Origin: Bacteroidota bacterium
GTDB lineage: Bacteria; Bacteroidota; Bacteroidia; Bacteroidales; Paludibacteraceae
Direction of reading: 5' to 3'
DNA length: 57,581 nucleotides
Assembly: GCA_017860345.1 (NCBI GenBank)
Contig: JAFNAV010000012.1
Location: 1-57,581, forward strand
Position numbers and translations under genes: made by a program. Below, in pieces: positions 25,838 to 34,489 of this stretch (positions within the stretch are counted from its first letter, which is position 1; every line of letters starts with the position of its first letter). The notes beneath the pieces are model-generated. The model saw nothing but the letters and a program-made list of their open reading frames with translations, ran no database searches and was not told the origin of the DNA.

Positions 25838-27094
25838 CTACATCAACTTATGTTTTTTTATCAATATTTTGCAATATAAAATCTCTAAAAGTCCGGACAA
25901 AGTCCAGGCAATGGCAATGGTTATAATGCTTTTCCAGCTCAGTAATCCAATTACAATTATTATACAGAACGCGATAAACGAGAAAATCTGATTTTTTATA
26001 ACAAAATAATATTTATTGTTTGGTACAAAAATAAAACTAATATAACCACTTACCAACAGAGAGGTTAATGCTCCGAAGCTCAGAATTATGGCTATAGGAT
26101 AGGCTCCTAACATGGTTTCACCTCCTAAAAATAAAACAATAAACTTGCCAAAAATAGCTACAAATAAAACCACTGAAAAGCCAGCAAGAGTTTCAAACAA
26201 AAATATCTTCTTTATATTCTCTTTTTTTGCATTTATGGCAATTTTTGGAAATAATGCTCCATTTATATTTGAAAATAAAACTTGTGGTATCGAAAATATC
26301 TTATACCCCAAATCGTATAATGCTACTTCGGACATGGAGAAAAAGGCGCCAATAATTACTGAGATACTTTGTTGTTTGATGGCTGTAAGGGCATAAGTGC
26401 TGAAAAACGGAAACGAATCTTTGATCCATATTTTTATCTCCCGAACAGGTTTGAAGGTTAAAGCTATTTTATGTTTATATACAATAATATATGTAGCTGT
26501 AAATGCCCCTAAAATGCCGGATACAGAACTGATAATGGCAAAAATAATTAAGTCGGCAGAATGGTGTACAAAAATAAATATAAATGGTAGCGATAAAAGT
26601 TTAAAAGCCAGTTGTATGTAAGTTACTATACGCATATTCTGAATGCCCTGAAAATACCACTGAGGCAAAAATATATTGATGGCTGTTTGTGCGAAAATTA
26701 TGAATAATACAAGCCAGTTTCGGGTTAAGGTAGGGATTGTGAATACTAAGATACTGAAAATTACCAACGAAATTATTTCAAGATAGATTTTGGCCGTAAA
26801 AACAGCAGATAAAGTGTTGGATTTAATGGTTTTATTATCCGGGTTCTGAGCAATAGCTTTAGCCGCAGGTAAATCAAAACCAAACGACACTAATGTGATA
26901 AAATAGTTGGTTATAGATAATGCAAACACATACAAACCGTAACTGTCGGCACTCAGAGTGCGTATCAGAAATGGATATATAATCAGATAAAACAGGGAAT
27001 TTAATACTTGGAGAGCTGTCATAAAAAAGTAGTTCTCCATTACTTTTTTATTGTTATTGAGTACTGACACTCCTCTCTTTATAACATCATTCAT
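25838..27094 (-). CDS. Oligosaccharide flippase (Wzx-like, MATE/MOP superfamily)
   Basis: 418 aa with about twelve membrane helices. The N-terminal LNSLFYLIIYPFLIRTLSADSYGLYVFALSI is cut here in short pieces: the PFLIRTLSADSYGLY part is the hallmark of Wzx and RfbX proteins. LPQWYFQGIQNMRIVTYIQL is another typical segment. Wzx moves lipid-linked repeat units to the outer face of the inner membrane. A 219-bp AT-rich geneless gap follows (25619-25837); I see no clear terminator or gene in it. Confidence 0.88.
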   Translation of the reverse strand: MNDVIKRGVSVLNNNKKVMENYFFMTALQVLNSLFYLIIYPFLIRTLSADSYGLYVFALSITNYFITLVSFGFDLPAAKAIAQNPDNKTIKSNTLSAVFTAKIYLEIISLVIFSILVFTIPTLTRNWLVLFIIFAQTAINIFLPQWYFQGIQNMRIVTYIQLAFKLLSLPFIFIFVHHSADLIIFAIISSVSGILGAFTATYIIVYKHKIALTFKPVREIKIWIKDSFPFFSTYALTAIKQQSISVIIGAFFSMSEVALYDLGYKIFSIPQVLFSNINGALFPKIAINAKKENIKKIFLFETLAGFSVVLFVAIFGKFIVLFLGGETMLGAYPIAIILSFGALTSLLVSGYISFIFVPNNKYYFVIKNQIFSFIAFCIIIVIGLLSWKSIITIAIAWTLSGLLEILYCKILIKKHKLM

Positions 27095-27134
27095 TAAAAA
27101 AACAATTATTGACTTTGTGTAATTACTAAAATTA

Positions 27135-28424
27135 CTACAATCTTCCGTCTACCCATTTACGATCTACCACGGCTTTTGCATCGAATATTACAGCGCCTGC
27201 GTTATAGTATTTTTCAAAGTCGAAGGTACTGAATTCTTCGTGTGCCACAGCGAGCAATATTGCTTGATATTTTTTGTCTGTGTCCAGTTTTTTGGTTATT
27301 TCTACTCCGTATTCATGTTTTACCTCATCGGCTATAGCCCAGGGGTCGTAAATGTCTACACGGGTGCCAAATTCCTGAAGTTCTTCATATATGTCAATTA
27401 CTTTGGTGTTGCGTATATCGGGGCAGTTTTCTTTAAACGTCACTCCAAGTATCAGTATATTAGCGCCTTTTATAGTTTGTCCTTTTTGTATCATCAGTTT
27501 AAGCACCTTGTTGGCTATAAACGGAGCTATGCTGTTGTTTACATGGCGCCCGGACAGGATAACCTGCGGAACGTAGCCAAGCGACTCGGCTTTGCTGGCC
27601 AGGTAATAGGGGTCAACGCTGATGCAGTGTCCGCCCACTAACCCCGGACGATATTTCAGAAAGTTCCATTTGGTTCCGGCAGCTTCAAGTACATCGGTAG
27701 TGTCAATTCCTACCTTATCAAAAATAAGCGCCAGCTCGTTTACAAACGAAATATTCACATCGCGCTGGGCATTTTCAATAATTTTTGAAGCTTCGGCCAC
27801 TTTTATGCTTGGTGCTTTGTGCGTTCCGGCGGTGATAATTGAGGCGTAAAGGCCGTCAACAATATCGGCAATTTCGGGGGTCGACCCCGAGGTTACTTTC
27901 TTAATCCGGGTAAGCGTATTTACTTTATCGCCCGGATTTATTCTTTCGGGGCTATAACCGGCGTAAAAATCAACATTGAACCTGAGACCCGAAGTTTTTT
28001 CTATCACCGGCACGCAATCTTCTTCGGTGCAACCCGGATAAGTGGTTGATTCGTAAATAACGATATCACCTTTTGAAACAACACGCCCTATCATTTGCGA
28101 TGCGCTGATAAGGGGCATTAAATCAGGCATATTGAAGTTATTTATTGGCGTAGGTACTGTAACGATATACACATTATACGCTTTTAAGTCCTCTTCGGTA
28201 GCCGAAAACGATAGTCCTTTGTCGGGGGTGGTTTTTGATAGCTCCATGGCGTTTTTCATCTCTTCCAAATCGGCTTCGAGCGTGTGGTCGATACCCGAGT
28301 TTAGTTCCTCTACACGATTGCAATTGATGTCATACCCTAATACTTTATATTTTTTTCCAAATTCAATCGCAAGCGGTAAGCCAACGTAGCCTAAGCCAAT
28401 AATTGCGATTTTGATGTCCGACAT
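27135..28424 (-). CDS. UDP-N-acetyl-hexosamine 6-dehydrogenase (nucleotide-sugar dehydrogenase)
   Basis: Oxidises the C6 hydroxyl of a UDP-sugar to a carboxylate in two NAD-dependent steps. The NAD motif is IAIIGLGYVGLPLA near the N-terminus. The substrate regions are VPTPINNFNMPDL and YSPERINPGD. The catalytic cysteine is in GGHCISVDPYYL (about 267), and a C-terminal UDP-binding domain starts at ILILGVTFKENCPDIRNTK. The pattern is nearest to the TviB/WbpA group acting on UDP-GlcNAc or UDP-GalNAc rather than UDP-glucose dehydrogenase. I place the start at 28424 (MSDIKIAI); in-frame ATG at 28442 and GTG at 28451 would add 6 or 9 residues. It is the first gene of the minus-strand polysaccharide cluster. 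Confidence 0.9.
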   Translation of the reverse strand: MSDIKIAIIGLGYVGLPLAIEFGKKYKVLGYDINCNRVEELNSGIDHTLEADLEEMKNAMELSKTTPDKGLSFSATEEDLKAYNVYIVTVPTPINNFNMPDLMPLISASQMIGRVVSKGDIVIYESTTYPGCTEEDCVPVIEKTSGLRFNVDFYAGYSPERINPGDKVNTLTRIKKVTSGSTPEIADIVDGLYASIITAGTHKAPSIKVAEASKIIENAQRDVNISFVNELALIFDKVGIDTTDVLEAAGTKWNFLKYRPGLVGGHCISVDPYYLASKAESLGYVPQVILSGRHVNNSIAPFIANKVLKLMIQKGQTIKGANILILGVTFKENCPDIRNTKVIDIYEELQEFGTRVDIYDPWAIADEVKHEYGVEITKKLDTDKKYQAILLAVAHEEFSTFDFEKYYNAGAVIFDAKAVVDRKWVDGRL

Positions 28425-28492
28425 TGAACCTGATTTTGACATAATGTTCACTATACTATATTACAATGTAAAATTAACGTTTTTATTGTTCG

Positions 28493-28500
28493 CAAAGATA
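28493..28500 (-). promoter_or_regulatory. -7 element of the polysaccharide cluster
   Basis: On the minus strand TATCTTTG fits TAnnTTTG, 69 bp before the chosen start of the dehydrogenase. It is the only strong candidate promoter seen upstream of the 13-gene cluster. No standard -33 box was found, and no UpxY-type regulator gene or invertible repeats are seen next to it. Confidence 0.5.
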
Positions 28501-28629
28501 CAATAATCATTCTTAATTACCGTGATTATACGAATAAAAACGAGATAAAACCACTACTTATCAATGGGGTACTTGTTTTGCCGGATAAAAATATTTACTT
28601 TGCATCAGGAAATAATAAATTGATTTTTT

Positions 28630-29139
28630 ATGGAATTTTTCCCTTTGGTCGACGAAGATGGGGTGGTAACGGGCAAAGCCACCCGTAGTGAATGTCACTC
28701 GGGTACTTTTTGGTTACACCCGGTGGTACATCTTCATGTATTTAATTCGCAGGGCGAACTTTACCTGCAAAAGCGTTCCGAAACCAAAGATATTCAGCCC
28801 GGTAAGTGGGATACTTCGGTGGGTGGACATGTGGATTATGGTGAAGAAACCCTGAATGCGCTGACGCGTGAGGTGTACGAAGAACTTGGTATAAAAGATT
28901 TTGAACCGGTATTTATGTTCAGGTATGTATTTACGTCGAAGCAGGAAAAGGAGCTTGTAAATAGTTTTTATACAATCTACGATGGGGTATTAACTCCTGA
29001 TCCGGTTGAGATTTCCGAGGGGCGATTCTGGAGTATATCCGAAATAAGAGCTAATTTGGGTAAAGATGTTTTTACGCCAAATTTTGAAAACGAACTGGCA
29101 ATGCTTGCAGATAAAGGTTTTTTGCCTGTTGAACGTTGA
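28630..29139 (+). CDS. Nudix hydrolase
   Basis: 169 aa cytoplasmic pyrophosphohydrolase. The Nudix box is complete: GGHVDYGEETLNALTREVYEELGI (shown here as G-x5-E-x7-REVYEELG, about residues 75-98). The N-terminal FFPLVDEDGVVTGKATRSECH and WLHPVVHLHVFNSQGELYLQKR are seen in the YfcD/isopentenyl-diphosphate-isomerase-like branch. The substrate is unknown. It diverges from the polysaccharide cluster and ends at a bidirectional terminator. Confidence 0.9.
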   Translation: MEFFPLVDEDGVVTGKATRSECHSGTFWLHPVVHLHVFNSQGELYLQKRSETKDIQPGKWDTSVGGHVDYGEETLNALTREVYEELGIKDFEPVFMFRYVFTSKQEKELVNSFYTIYDGVLTPDPVEISEGRFWSISEIRANLGKDVFTPNFENELAMLADKGFLPVER

Positions 29140-29178
29140 TTTTTTAGCTTGTTGTTTTTTTTATGCAGGTGCATAAAA

Positions 29179-29218
29179 GAACAAGAGCTAATTCCTGTGT
29201 CGGAGTTAGCTCTTGTTC
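29179..29218. terminator. Bidirectional terminator between the Nudix and biotin-carrier genes
   Basis: A long hairpin, arms of about 18 bp (GAACAAGAGCTAA at 29179-29191 pairing with TTAGCTCTTGTTC at 29206-29218, extended by ATTCC/GGAGT). On the minus strand it is followed by TTTTAT, so it mainly ends the biotin-carrier operon, and it can also stop the convergent Nudix transcript. Confidence 0.85.
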
Positions 29219-29240
29219 ATATATTTAGCCTTGTGTTCTT

Positions 29241-29573
29241 TTATTCATCAACAGGCTCAAGCTCAATCATCAAAGTTTCTTTGGGGAGTCTATCGCCCAC
29301 TTTTACATTGATTTTTTTGATTTTGGCTGTAAAAGGCATTTCAATGCGGTTCAGCATTTTCATGGCTTCGAGAATCAGCAGAGGCTCGCCCTCTTTCACG
29401 ATTTGTCCTTCCTGTACCGAAATCTGAATGATGGTTCCCGGGATAAAGGACTGAATCTCGTACGGACTCGGTTCATTCCATACTTTGCGGTTGATATATT
29501 TTTTGGTCAGAAGTGTTTTATACTTCCTGGCCGTAACAGCAAAGTCTACGTATTCTTGAGTTTCTTGTGTCAT
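29241..29573 (-). CDS. Biotin carboxyl carrier protein
   Basis: 110 aa. The C-terminal biotinyl domain carries EAMKM with the biotin-accepting Lys72, preceded by IPGTIIQISVQEGQIVKEGEPL and followed by the second hairpin strand KIKKINVKVGDRL. The N-terminal 35 residues (VTARKYKTLLTKKYINRKVW) are a short linker typical of carrier subunits of acyl-CoA carboxylases or decarboxylases. It lies 104 bp after the carboxyltransferase, its obvious partner. The gap holds no small OadG-like gene that I can see. Confidence 0.92.
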   Translation of the reverse strand: MTQETQEYVDFAVTARKYKTLLTKKYINRKVWNEPSPYEIQSFIPGTIIQISVQEGQIVKEGEPLLILEAMKMLNRIEMPFTAKIKKINVKVGDRLPKETLMIELEPVDE

Positions 29574-29677
29574 ACTTTTCTTTTTAAATTTTTGAATTAT
29601 TTCTTAATTTCTCTGACAAAAAACAGATTGGATAAAAATCCCGGTATTATTTGTCAGCATGATGAAATAACCGGTGA

Positions 29678-31222
29678 TTAAAAAGGAGGAATTCCGTGTT
29701 TTTTAGCCGGACGATAATCGTCTTTGTTTTTCGATACTTCCAAAGCATGAAGCAGAAGTTCACGTGTTTCGAGAGGTTCAATTACCGCGTCGATATAGCC
29801 TTTAGAAGCAGCAACATACGGGTTGGCAAATTTTTCGATATATTCCTGAACTTTTTGCTGACGCATAGCATCTTCGTCTTCAGCTTCCATAATTTCTTTG
29901 CGGAAAATGATATTGGCAGCTCCTTCCGGACCCATTACAGCAATTTCGGCTCCCGGCCATGCAAACATAAAGTCGGCACCCAGGTGGCGCGAGTTCATGG
30001 CAATGTAACCACCACCATAAGCTTTACGCAGGATTACAGTAACCTTAGCTACAGTAGCTTCGGAATACGCATATAGCATTTTAGCGCCATGGCGGATTAC
30101 TCCGGCATGTTCCTGATCTACACCAGGCAGATAGCCGGGCATGTCTTCAAGCGTAATGATAGGAATGTTGAAAGCATCGCAATAGCGTATGAAGCGCGCC
30201 GCTTTGTCAGAAGCATCGCAGTCGAGCACACCTGCCAGATACATAGGCTGATTGGCAACAAAACCTACGGTGTCGCCATTCATGCGTCCGAAACCGATAA
30301 CGATATTGGGCGCCCATAGCTCCTGTACTTCGAGGAATTTTGAGTCGTCGGCCAATGCGTAGATAACCTCACGTACATCATAAGGTTGTTTTGGGTCGGC
30401 AGGAATAATGTTTTCGATGCTTTTGGGGAACGATGGTTCTTTAGGTTCTACTTTCACAGCTTTGAACTGGTTGCTGTGTGGAATAAGTGAAATCAGTTCT
30501 TTAATCTGGTCAAGACATTCCATTTCGCTAAGAGCGTAGAAATGAGCGTTACCCGTAATTTCGGCATGTACGCGAGCACCACCAAGATCTTCCTGAGATA
30601 TTTTTTCGCCCAAAACGGTTTCAATTACGTTAGGGCCGGTGATAAACATTTTAGATATATTTTCAACTACGAAAACAAAGTCGGTAAGAGCAGGCGAATA
30701 TACAGCGCCACCGGCACAAGGGCCAAGAATAACCGAAATCTGCGGAATAACTCCCGAAGCCATCGTGTTGCGGTAAAAGATTTCGCCATAACCGGCCAAA
30801 GCTCCGATACCTTCCTGAATACGTGCACCCCCTGAGTCGTTAATACCAATACATGGCATTTTCATTTTTAGGGCGTGATCCATAATTTTAGTGATTTTGC
30901 GGGCATGTTTCAATCCTAACGAGCCCCCCATTACGGTGAAGTCCTGAGCATAAATGCAGATAGGAGCACCATTGATGGTACCGGTACCGGTAATCACACC
31001 GTCGCCGGGAAGTTCTTTTCCGTCCATTCCGAAGTTTCGTTCTTCGTGTTCTACAAAGAGGTCGTATTCGTGGAATGAACCAGCATCCAACAAAGCAAGG
31101 ATACGATCGCGGGCAGTCATTTTGCCCATAGCTACTTGTTTCTCAATGGCTTTATCGCCACCGCCTTTTTCCACAATGGCTTTCTTTTGTCGTAATGCCA
31201 GAATGTTTTTCTTTAAAGTCAT
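29678..31222 (-). CDS. Acyl-CoA carboxylase carboxyltransferase subunit (propionyl/methylmalonyl-CoA type)
   Basis: 514 aa. Two crotonase-like halves form the carboxyltransferase: the N-half with GKMTARDRILALLDAGSF, the oxyanion-hole region GINDSGGARIQEG and GPCAGGAVYSPAL; the C-half with DMPGYLPGVDQEH and RKAYGGGYIAMNSRHLGAD. It moves carboxylate between biotin and an acyl-CoA, most likely propionyl-CoA/methylmalonyl-CoA. With the biotin carrier it could belong to a carboxylase (needing a biotin carboxylase encoded elsewhere) or to a sodium-pumping methylmalonyl-CoA decarboxylase. Neither a biotin carboxylase nor a membrane beta subunit is nearby. Its promoter region holds several inverted repeats. 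Confidence 0.93.
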   Translation of the reverse strand: MTLKKNILALRQKKAIVEKGGGDKAIEKQVAMGKMTARDRILALLDAGSFHEYDLFVEHEERNFGMDGKELPGDGVITGTGTINGAPICIYAQDFTVMGGSLGLKHARKITKIMDHALKMKMPCIGINDSGGARIQEGIGALAGYGEIFYRNTMASGVIPQISVILGPCAGGAVYSPALTDFVFVVENISKMFITGPNVIETVLGEKISQEDLGGARVHAEITGNAHFYALSEMECLDQIKELISLIPHSNQFKAVKVEPKEPSFPKSIENIIPADPKQPYDVREVIYALADDSKFLEVQELWAPNIVIGFGRMNGDTVGFVANQPMYLAGVLDCDASDKAARFIRYCDAFNIPIITLEDMPGYLPGVDQEHAGVIRHGAKMLYAYSEATVAKVTVILRKAYGGGYIAMNSRHLGADFMFAWPGAEIAVMGPEGAANIIFRKEIMEAEDEDAMRQQKVQEYIEKFANPYVAASKGYIDAVIEPLETRELLLHALEVSKNKDDYRPAKKHGIPPF

Positions 31223-31260
31223 AATACTTTTTTTTGATTAAACTTAAAGTGATTTTTGAA

Positions 31261-31327
31261 CCGGAAGTTATCCGGCTGAAATATATTCAGCTGCAAAAGT
31301 AACACTTTTATTGTTAAAGTGTGCAAA
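31261..31327 (-). promoter_or_regulatory. Promoter and candidate operator of the acyl-CoA carboxylase operon
   Basis: On the minus strand TACTTTTG (31294-31301) fits the -7 element, and a TTTTG (31324-31328 region) lies 22 bp upstream. The spacer is filled by a perfect 7-7-7 inverted repeat, ACACTTT at 31302-31308 and AAAGTGT at 31316-31322, the right place for a repressor. In the leader two further palindromes follow: GCTGAA/TTCAGC (31275-31291) and CCGGA/TCCGG (31261-31275). Confidence 0.6.
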
Positions 31328-31336
31328 AGTCGGGGA

Positions 31337-31882
31337 CTACTTGCTTTGAATGTTTTTAAGATATTTGCTGCTCAGTACTTTAAGTGTATTGCGCCGGGTG
31401 GAGCTGAAGCCGGGGGTGTACATGCTGCTGTCGGCATTTTCCAAACAAGCGTATAGTTCGGCAGCAAAATCAGGTTCTTTTTCGCACACACGCAGCAAAA
31501 ATTTCATTGACAAGGCCTGTACCGAGATAGGTGATTTGGGCGAGAGCATGCTGTCGAAGCAAAAATTAATCATTTCTACGGATATGTGGTCGGGCATTTC
31601 GGTATTAATCAGTATCGACACACATCCCCGCCTGATACCGCCGTGATTTGTGGTAAGGATATGATTGCAAAGTTGGATGTGTTTTTTTTCGTCGAACCAT
31701 GATTTACGTTTGCAGCTTATCTTTTGGCAAGCCCAGGCAGCTCTCCATGCCACATCATTATCCCTGTCAAATATCAAATCATACAGGGTTTCAAATTCTC
31801 CGGGATGGTCAATAACATGTGATACAATACTATCTATGTATCTTAACGAAGCGGGGTTTTTTAGTTGTTCAAAATAATCCAT
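31337..31882 (-). CDS. HEAT-repeat-like protein of unknown function
   Basis: 181 aa, no signal peptide or membrane segment. The composition and periodicity suggest stacked alpha-helical pairs: YDLIFDRDNDVAWRAAWACQKIS looks like one HEAT unit (VAWRAAWACQ), and HGGIRRGCVSILIN and SVQALSMKFLLRVCE look like two more. Such folds bind proteins. It lies 30 bp before the DUF721 gene in transcription terms, downstream of it on the minus strand. No specific role can be read. Confidence 0.72.
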   Translation of the reverse strand: MDYFEQLKNPASLRYIDSIVSHVIDHPGEFETLYDLIFDRDNDVAWRAAWACQKISCKRKSWFDEKKHIQLCNHILTTNHGGIRRGCVSILINTEMPDHISVEMINFCFDSMLSPKSPISVQALSMKFLLRVCEKEPDFAAELYACLENADSSMYTPGFSSTRRNTLKVLSSKYLKNIQSK

Positions 31883-31912
31883 GCCCTGAACTTTAGCTAA
31901 AGGTGTTTGTAG

Positions 31913-32203
31913 TTATCTAAAAATAATTTCCCTGATTACATCGGCTCCTACATGTTTATTAAGCGACTCTACAATTTCCTGACGCGAAATAAATAAATCG
32001 TGCCTCAATACCGATGACGAAAGGCTGACATAAAGCGTACGGTTCTGTATTTTTAAATCCGAGGTGTATTGCATAATGTTGCTTCCCAGTACTTTAGGCC
32101 ATGCGTCAATCAGTCTCTTTTCGTTCAGCTGTTTATCAAGGTGGTTGGCTTTAAGTACCTGACCTATAATATCGCGCAGGGTTTCAGTATTCTTTTTTCG
32201 CAT
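31913..32203 (-). CDS. DUF721 (DciA-like) protein
   Basis: 96 aa. The pattern LRDIIGQVLKANHLDKQLNEKRL followed by AWPKVLGSNIMQYTSDLKI and LYVSLSSSVLRHDLFISRQEIVESLN is the DUF721 domain (pieces given separately). The fold relates to DciA, which helps load the replicative helicase in bacteria lacking DnaC. The role in DNA replication is inferred from the family. It starts 5 bp after the glucosaminidase gene. Confidence 0.87.
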   Translation of the reverse strand: MRKKNTETLRDIIGQVLKANHLDKQLNEKRLIDAWPKVLGSNIMQYTSDLKIQNRTLYVSLSSSVLRHDLFISRQEIVESLNKHVGADVIREIIFR

Positions 32204-32208
32204 GGTTT

Positions 32209-33165
32209 TTATCTTAGTTTTAATACCTGTCCTAACCGGGCTCCCTGATTATAAGGCATTTCGTTCAGGTTGTAAAGTTTTTCAAGTCTGATGGCGTACA
32301 GCTGAGCTATGATGTACATGGAATCTCCGTTGCGTACAATGTGGGTGGTATTGCCTCTGGCGGCTTTGGTCTTTTTCTTCTGGATATATACCTGGGTACC
32401 CGGAGCGAGTTGAACTTCAGCATTAATTTCATTATAAGCCCGAATGCTTTTTTCACTCATTTCAAACTCATCGGCTATGGAGGCGTAACTGTCGCCCGGT
32501 TTGGCCACCACAAATTTTACATGGTTGTTACGATAAACCTCGTGCCCGCTTACAGCATCCAGTTTACCCATCGAACCTTTGTTTTGTGTTACATTATTTT
32601 CAGGTTCGTTTTTCGCTACACTTTTATTTTTTTTATGATGAACATCTTTCATCAGGTCGTATTGATGCAGTTCGTAGTTTTCGATAATCGAAATCAGCTT
32701 GTAAGCGTACGAAGGGTCGGTAGCATATCCGGCTTTTTTCAATCCGTGCGCCCAGCTTTCGTAATCGGTTGGGCTCAGCTCAAACAAAAAAGAATAGCGC
32801 GGTTTTTGTTTCAGAAACAGCGAGTGGTCTTCGTACGACTCAAGCGCATCTTTATATTTTCTGAAACATTCGCCTTTGGCATCGTCATCGTGGTAGGTGG
32901 TTTCGCCTGTCCAGTTGTGACATTTAATGCCGAAGTGATTGTTGGAGTTTTTTACAAATTCGCTCTGTCCGGCACCCGATTCCAGTAAGCCCTGCGCAAG
33001 CGTTATGCTGGCAGGTATACCATGCTCGGTTTGCTGTATAACGGCTATTTTATAGTAGTTTTCGATATATTTGATATACGCCTGACTTTTGTTTTGGGCA
33101 CTGATATTTCCAATAACCACCATGCCCAACAGCCATACAGTGAAAAATGTTCTGATAAGTTTCAT
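32209..33165 (-). CDS. Secreted glucosaminidase-domain protein with two LysM repeats
   Basis: 318 aa peptidoglycan hydrolase candidate. The signal peptide ends in GNISAQ. The catalytic GH73/FlgJ-like domain (about 30-175) has SITLAQGLLESGAGQS with the catalytic Glu, then NNHFGIKCHNWTG, FRKYKDALESYEDHS and KKAGYATDPSYAYKL. A charged linker leads to two LysM peptidoglycan-binding modules at about 218-262 (VAKPGDSYASIADEF) and 273-318 (IVRNGDSMYIIAQLY). It probably trims cell-wall glycan in the periplasm. Confidence 0.92.
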   Translation of the reverse strand: MKLIRTFFTVWLLGMVVIGNISAQNKSQAYIKYIENYYKIAVIQQTEHGIPASITLAQGLLESGAGQSEFVKNSNNHFGIKCHNWTGETTYHDDDAKGECFRKYKDALESYEDHSLFLKQKPRYSFLFELSPTDYESWAHGLKKAGYATDPSYAYKLISIIENYELHQYDLMKDVHHKKNKSVAKNEPENNVTQNKGSMGKLDAVSGHEVYRNNHVKFVVAKPGDSYASIADEFEMSEKSIRAYNEINAEVQLAPGTQVYIQKKKTKAARGNTTHIVRNGDSMYIIAQLYAIRLEKLYNLNEMPYNQGARLGQVLKLR

Positions 33166-33190
33166 AAAGTAAAAAAAGCTTATTTAGATA

Positions 33191-33249
33191 CAAAAATATA
33201 ACTTAAAAGTAAAATAACGCGAATGGGAAAGGATAATTTTATATTTTTG
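33191..33249. promoter_or_regulatory. Divergent -7 elements between the LysM protein and cytidine deaminase genes
   Basis: TATTTTTG on the minus strand at 33191-33198 precedes the LysM gene by 26 bp. TATTTTTG on the plus strand at 33242-33249 precedes cdd by 77 bp. Both fit TAnnTTTG, in a divergent intergenic region of 160 bp. Confidence 0.45.
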
Positions 33250-33325
33250 TGATTATATTATTGAGGCGCTTACCGCCATTAACCAACAGAATTAATAAAC
33301 CAACATATATTATCAACCCAACAAT

Positions 33326-33808
33326 ATGACAGAAAAAATAATAGAAACTAAAGTAAATGTATATAAATTCGACGAGCTATCAGCAGCTCACCAGCAATTA
33401 ATAGAAAAAGCCAAAGAGCAGGTAAACAAAGCCTATGCGCCTTATTCAGGCTTTCATGTAGGTGCAGCGGTTCTGTTGAGCAATGGTCAGATTTTTGCAG
33501 GTAGCAATCAGGAAAACTCTGCTTATCCCTCGGGGCTTTGTGCTGAGCGTGTGGCCATGTTTTATGCGAATGCTCAATATCCCGATGTGCCGGTTGAGGC
33601 TTTAGCTATTACCGCTTATACCAATGGCGGGTTTTTGTCGGACCCGGTAACGCCTTGTGGCTCGTGCAGGCAGGTGCTTCTCGAAACAGAAACCCGCTTC
33701 GATAAAGATATAACCGTACTGCTCCATGGAACCGAAAAAACCTATGAATTGACTAACGTCAAACAATTATTGCCTCTGTGTTTTGAAAAAAGCAGTTTAA
33801 ACCGCTGA
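33326..33808 (+). CDS. cdd: Cytidine deaminase
   Basis: 160 aa. It converts cytidine and deoxycytidine to uridine forms in pyrimidine salvage. The zinc site is complete: Cys72 and the catalytic Glu74 in LCAERVAMF, with Cys111 and Cys114 in TPCGSCRQ. The substrate motif YAPYSGFHVGAAVL (37-50) is typical. Length fits the homotetrameric class, with an N-terminal extension of about 15 residues. Confidence 0.95.
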   Translation: MTEKIIETKVNVYKFDELSAAHQQLIEKAKEQVNKAYAPYSGFHVGAAVLLSNGQIFAGSNQENSAYPSGLCAERVAMFYANAQYPDVPVEALAITAYTNGGFLSDPVTPCGSCRQVLLETETRFDKDITVLLHGTEKTYELTNVKQLLPLCFEKSSLNR

Positions 33809-33926
33809 TTCTGATTGTTGAAATCTTTTTGTCAGTTTGTTTGAATAAGTGGAGAAAAAGACGTAAATTGCCAACCGTTTAGAAAAATTTTATATCAATT
33901 TGTTATTAAAAATAACTCATCAGCGT

Positions 33927-34310
33927 ATGAGAAAATTGCCTTTTAATATTGAATATCAGTTAAAGACGTCCTCCCTGCCGGTTTTGTGGAACTCCGTAGG
34001 TACACCGCTCGGACTCTCGGAATGGTTTGCCGATGGAGTGACTGTAGATAATAACGAGTACACTTTTGTTTGGGAAAAACATGAGCAAGTGGCTGAATTA
34101 CTGCAAGTAAAACCTCTGAGCTTTATTCGGTTCAGGTGGATTGAAGACGAAGGAACCGACGCCTATTTCGAGATAAAAATACAGACGGTGGAGCTCACCG
34201 GAGAGCTTGTTTTGGTAGTGACCGATTTTGCTGAGCCTGATGAGGTTGAAGACATGAAACTTCTTTGGACTCATCAGATAGAAGAACTCAGGCGTAAAAC
34301 AGGAATGTAA
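33927..34310 (+). CDS. START-like (SRPBCC fold) protein
   Basis: 127 aa small cytoplasmic protein. The run SLPVLWNSVGTPLGLSEWFADGV and the strand pattern YTFVWEKHEQ, FIRFRWIEDEG, YFEIKIQT and LVLVVTDFA match the Bacteroidota START-like family, related to AHSA1/polyketide cyclase folds. Ligand unknown. A frame from a TTG at 33900 exists, but the ATG at 33927 (MRKLPFNIEYQL) is more like relatives. Confidence 0.8.
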   Translation: MRKLPFNIEYQLKTSSLPVLWNSVGTPLGLSEWFADGVTVDNNEYTFVWEKHEQVAELLQVKPLSFIRFRWIEDEGTDAYFEIKIQTVELTGELVLVVTDFAEPDEVEDMKLLWTHQIEELRRKTGM

Positions 34311-34489
34311 CTGAAATGTAGCATACTGTACGAAAAAACAAAGAACGTATCAAGCTAAGCTAATATAGAATAAAATTGTTGTATGCTTTAAGAAATACGA
34401 TAATTGTAGATATAATGATGCCAAATGAACGAAGATGTACATGTTTATATGTTATGGATTACTGTAAATGACAATGCCGGCTTAAAAAA

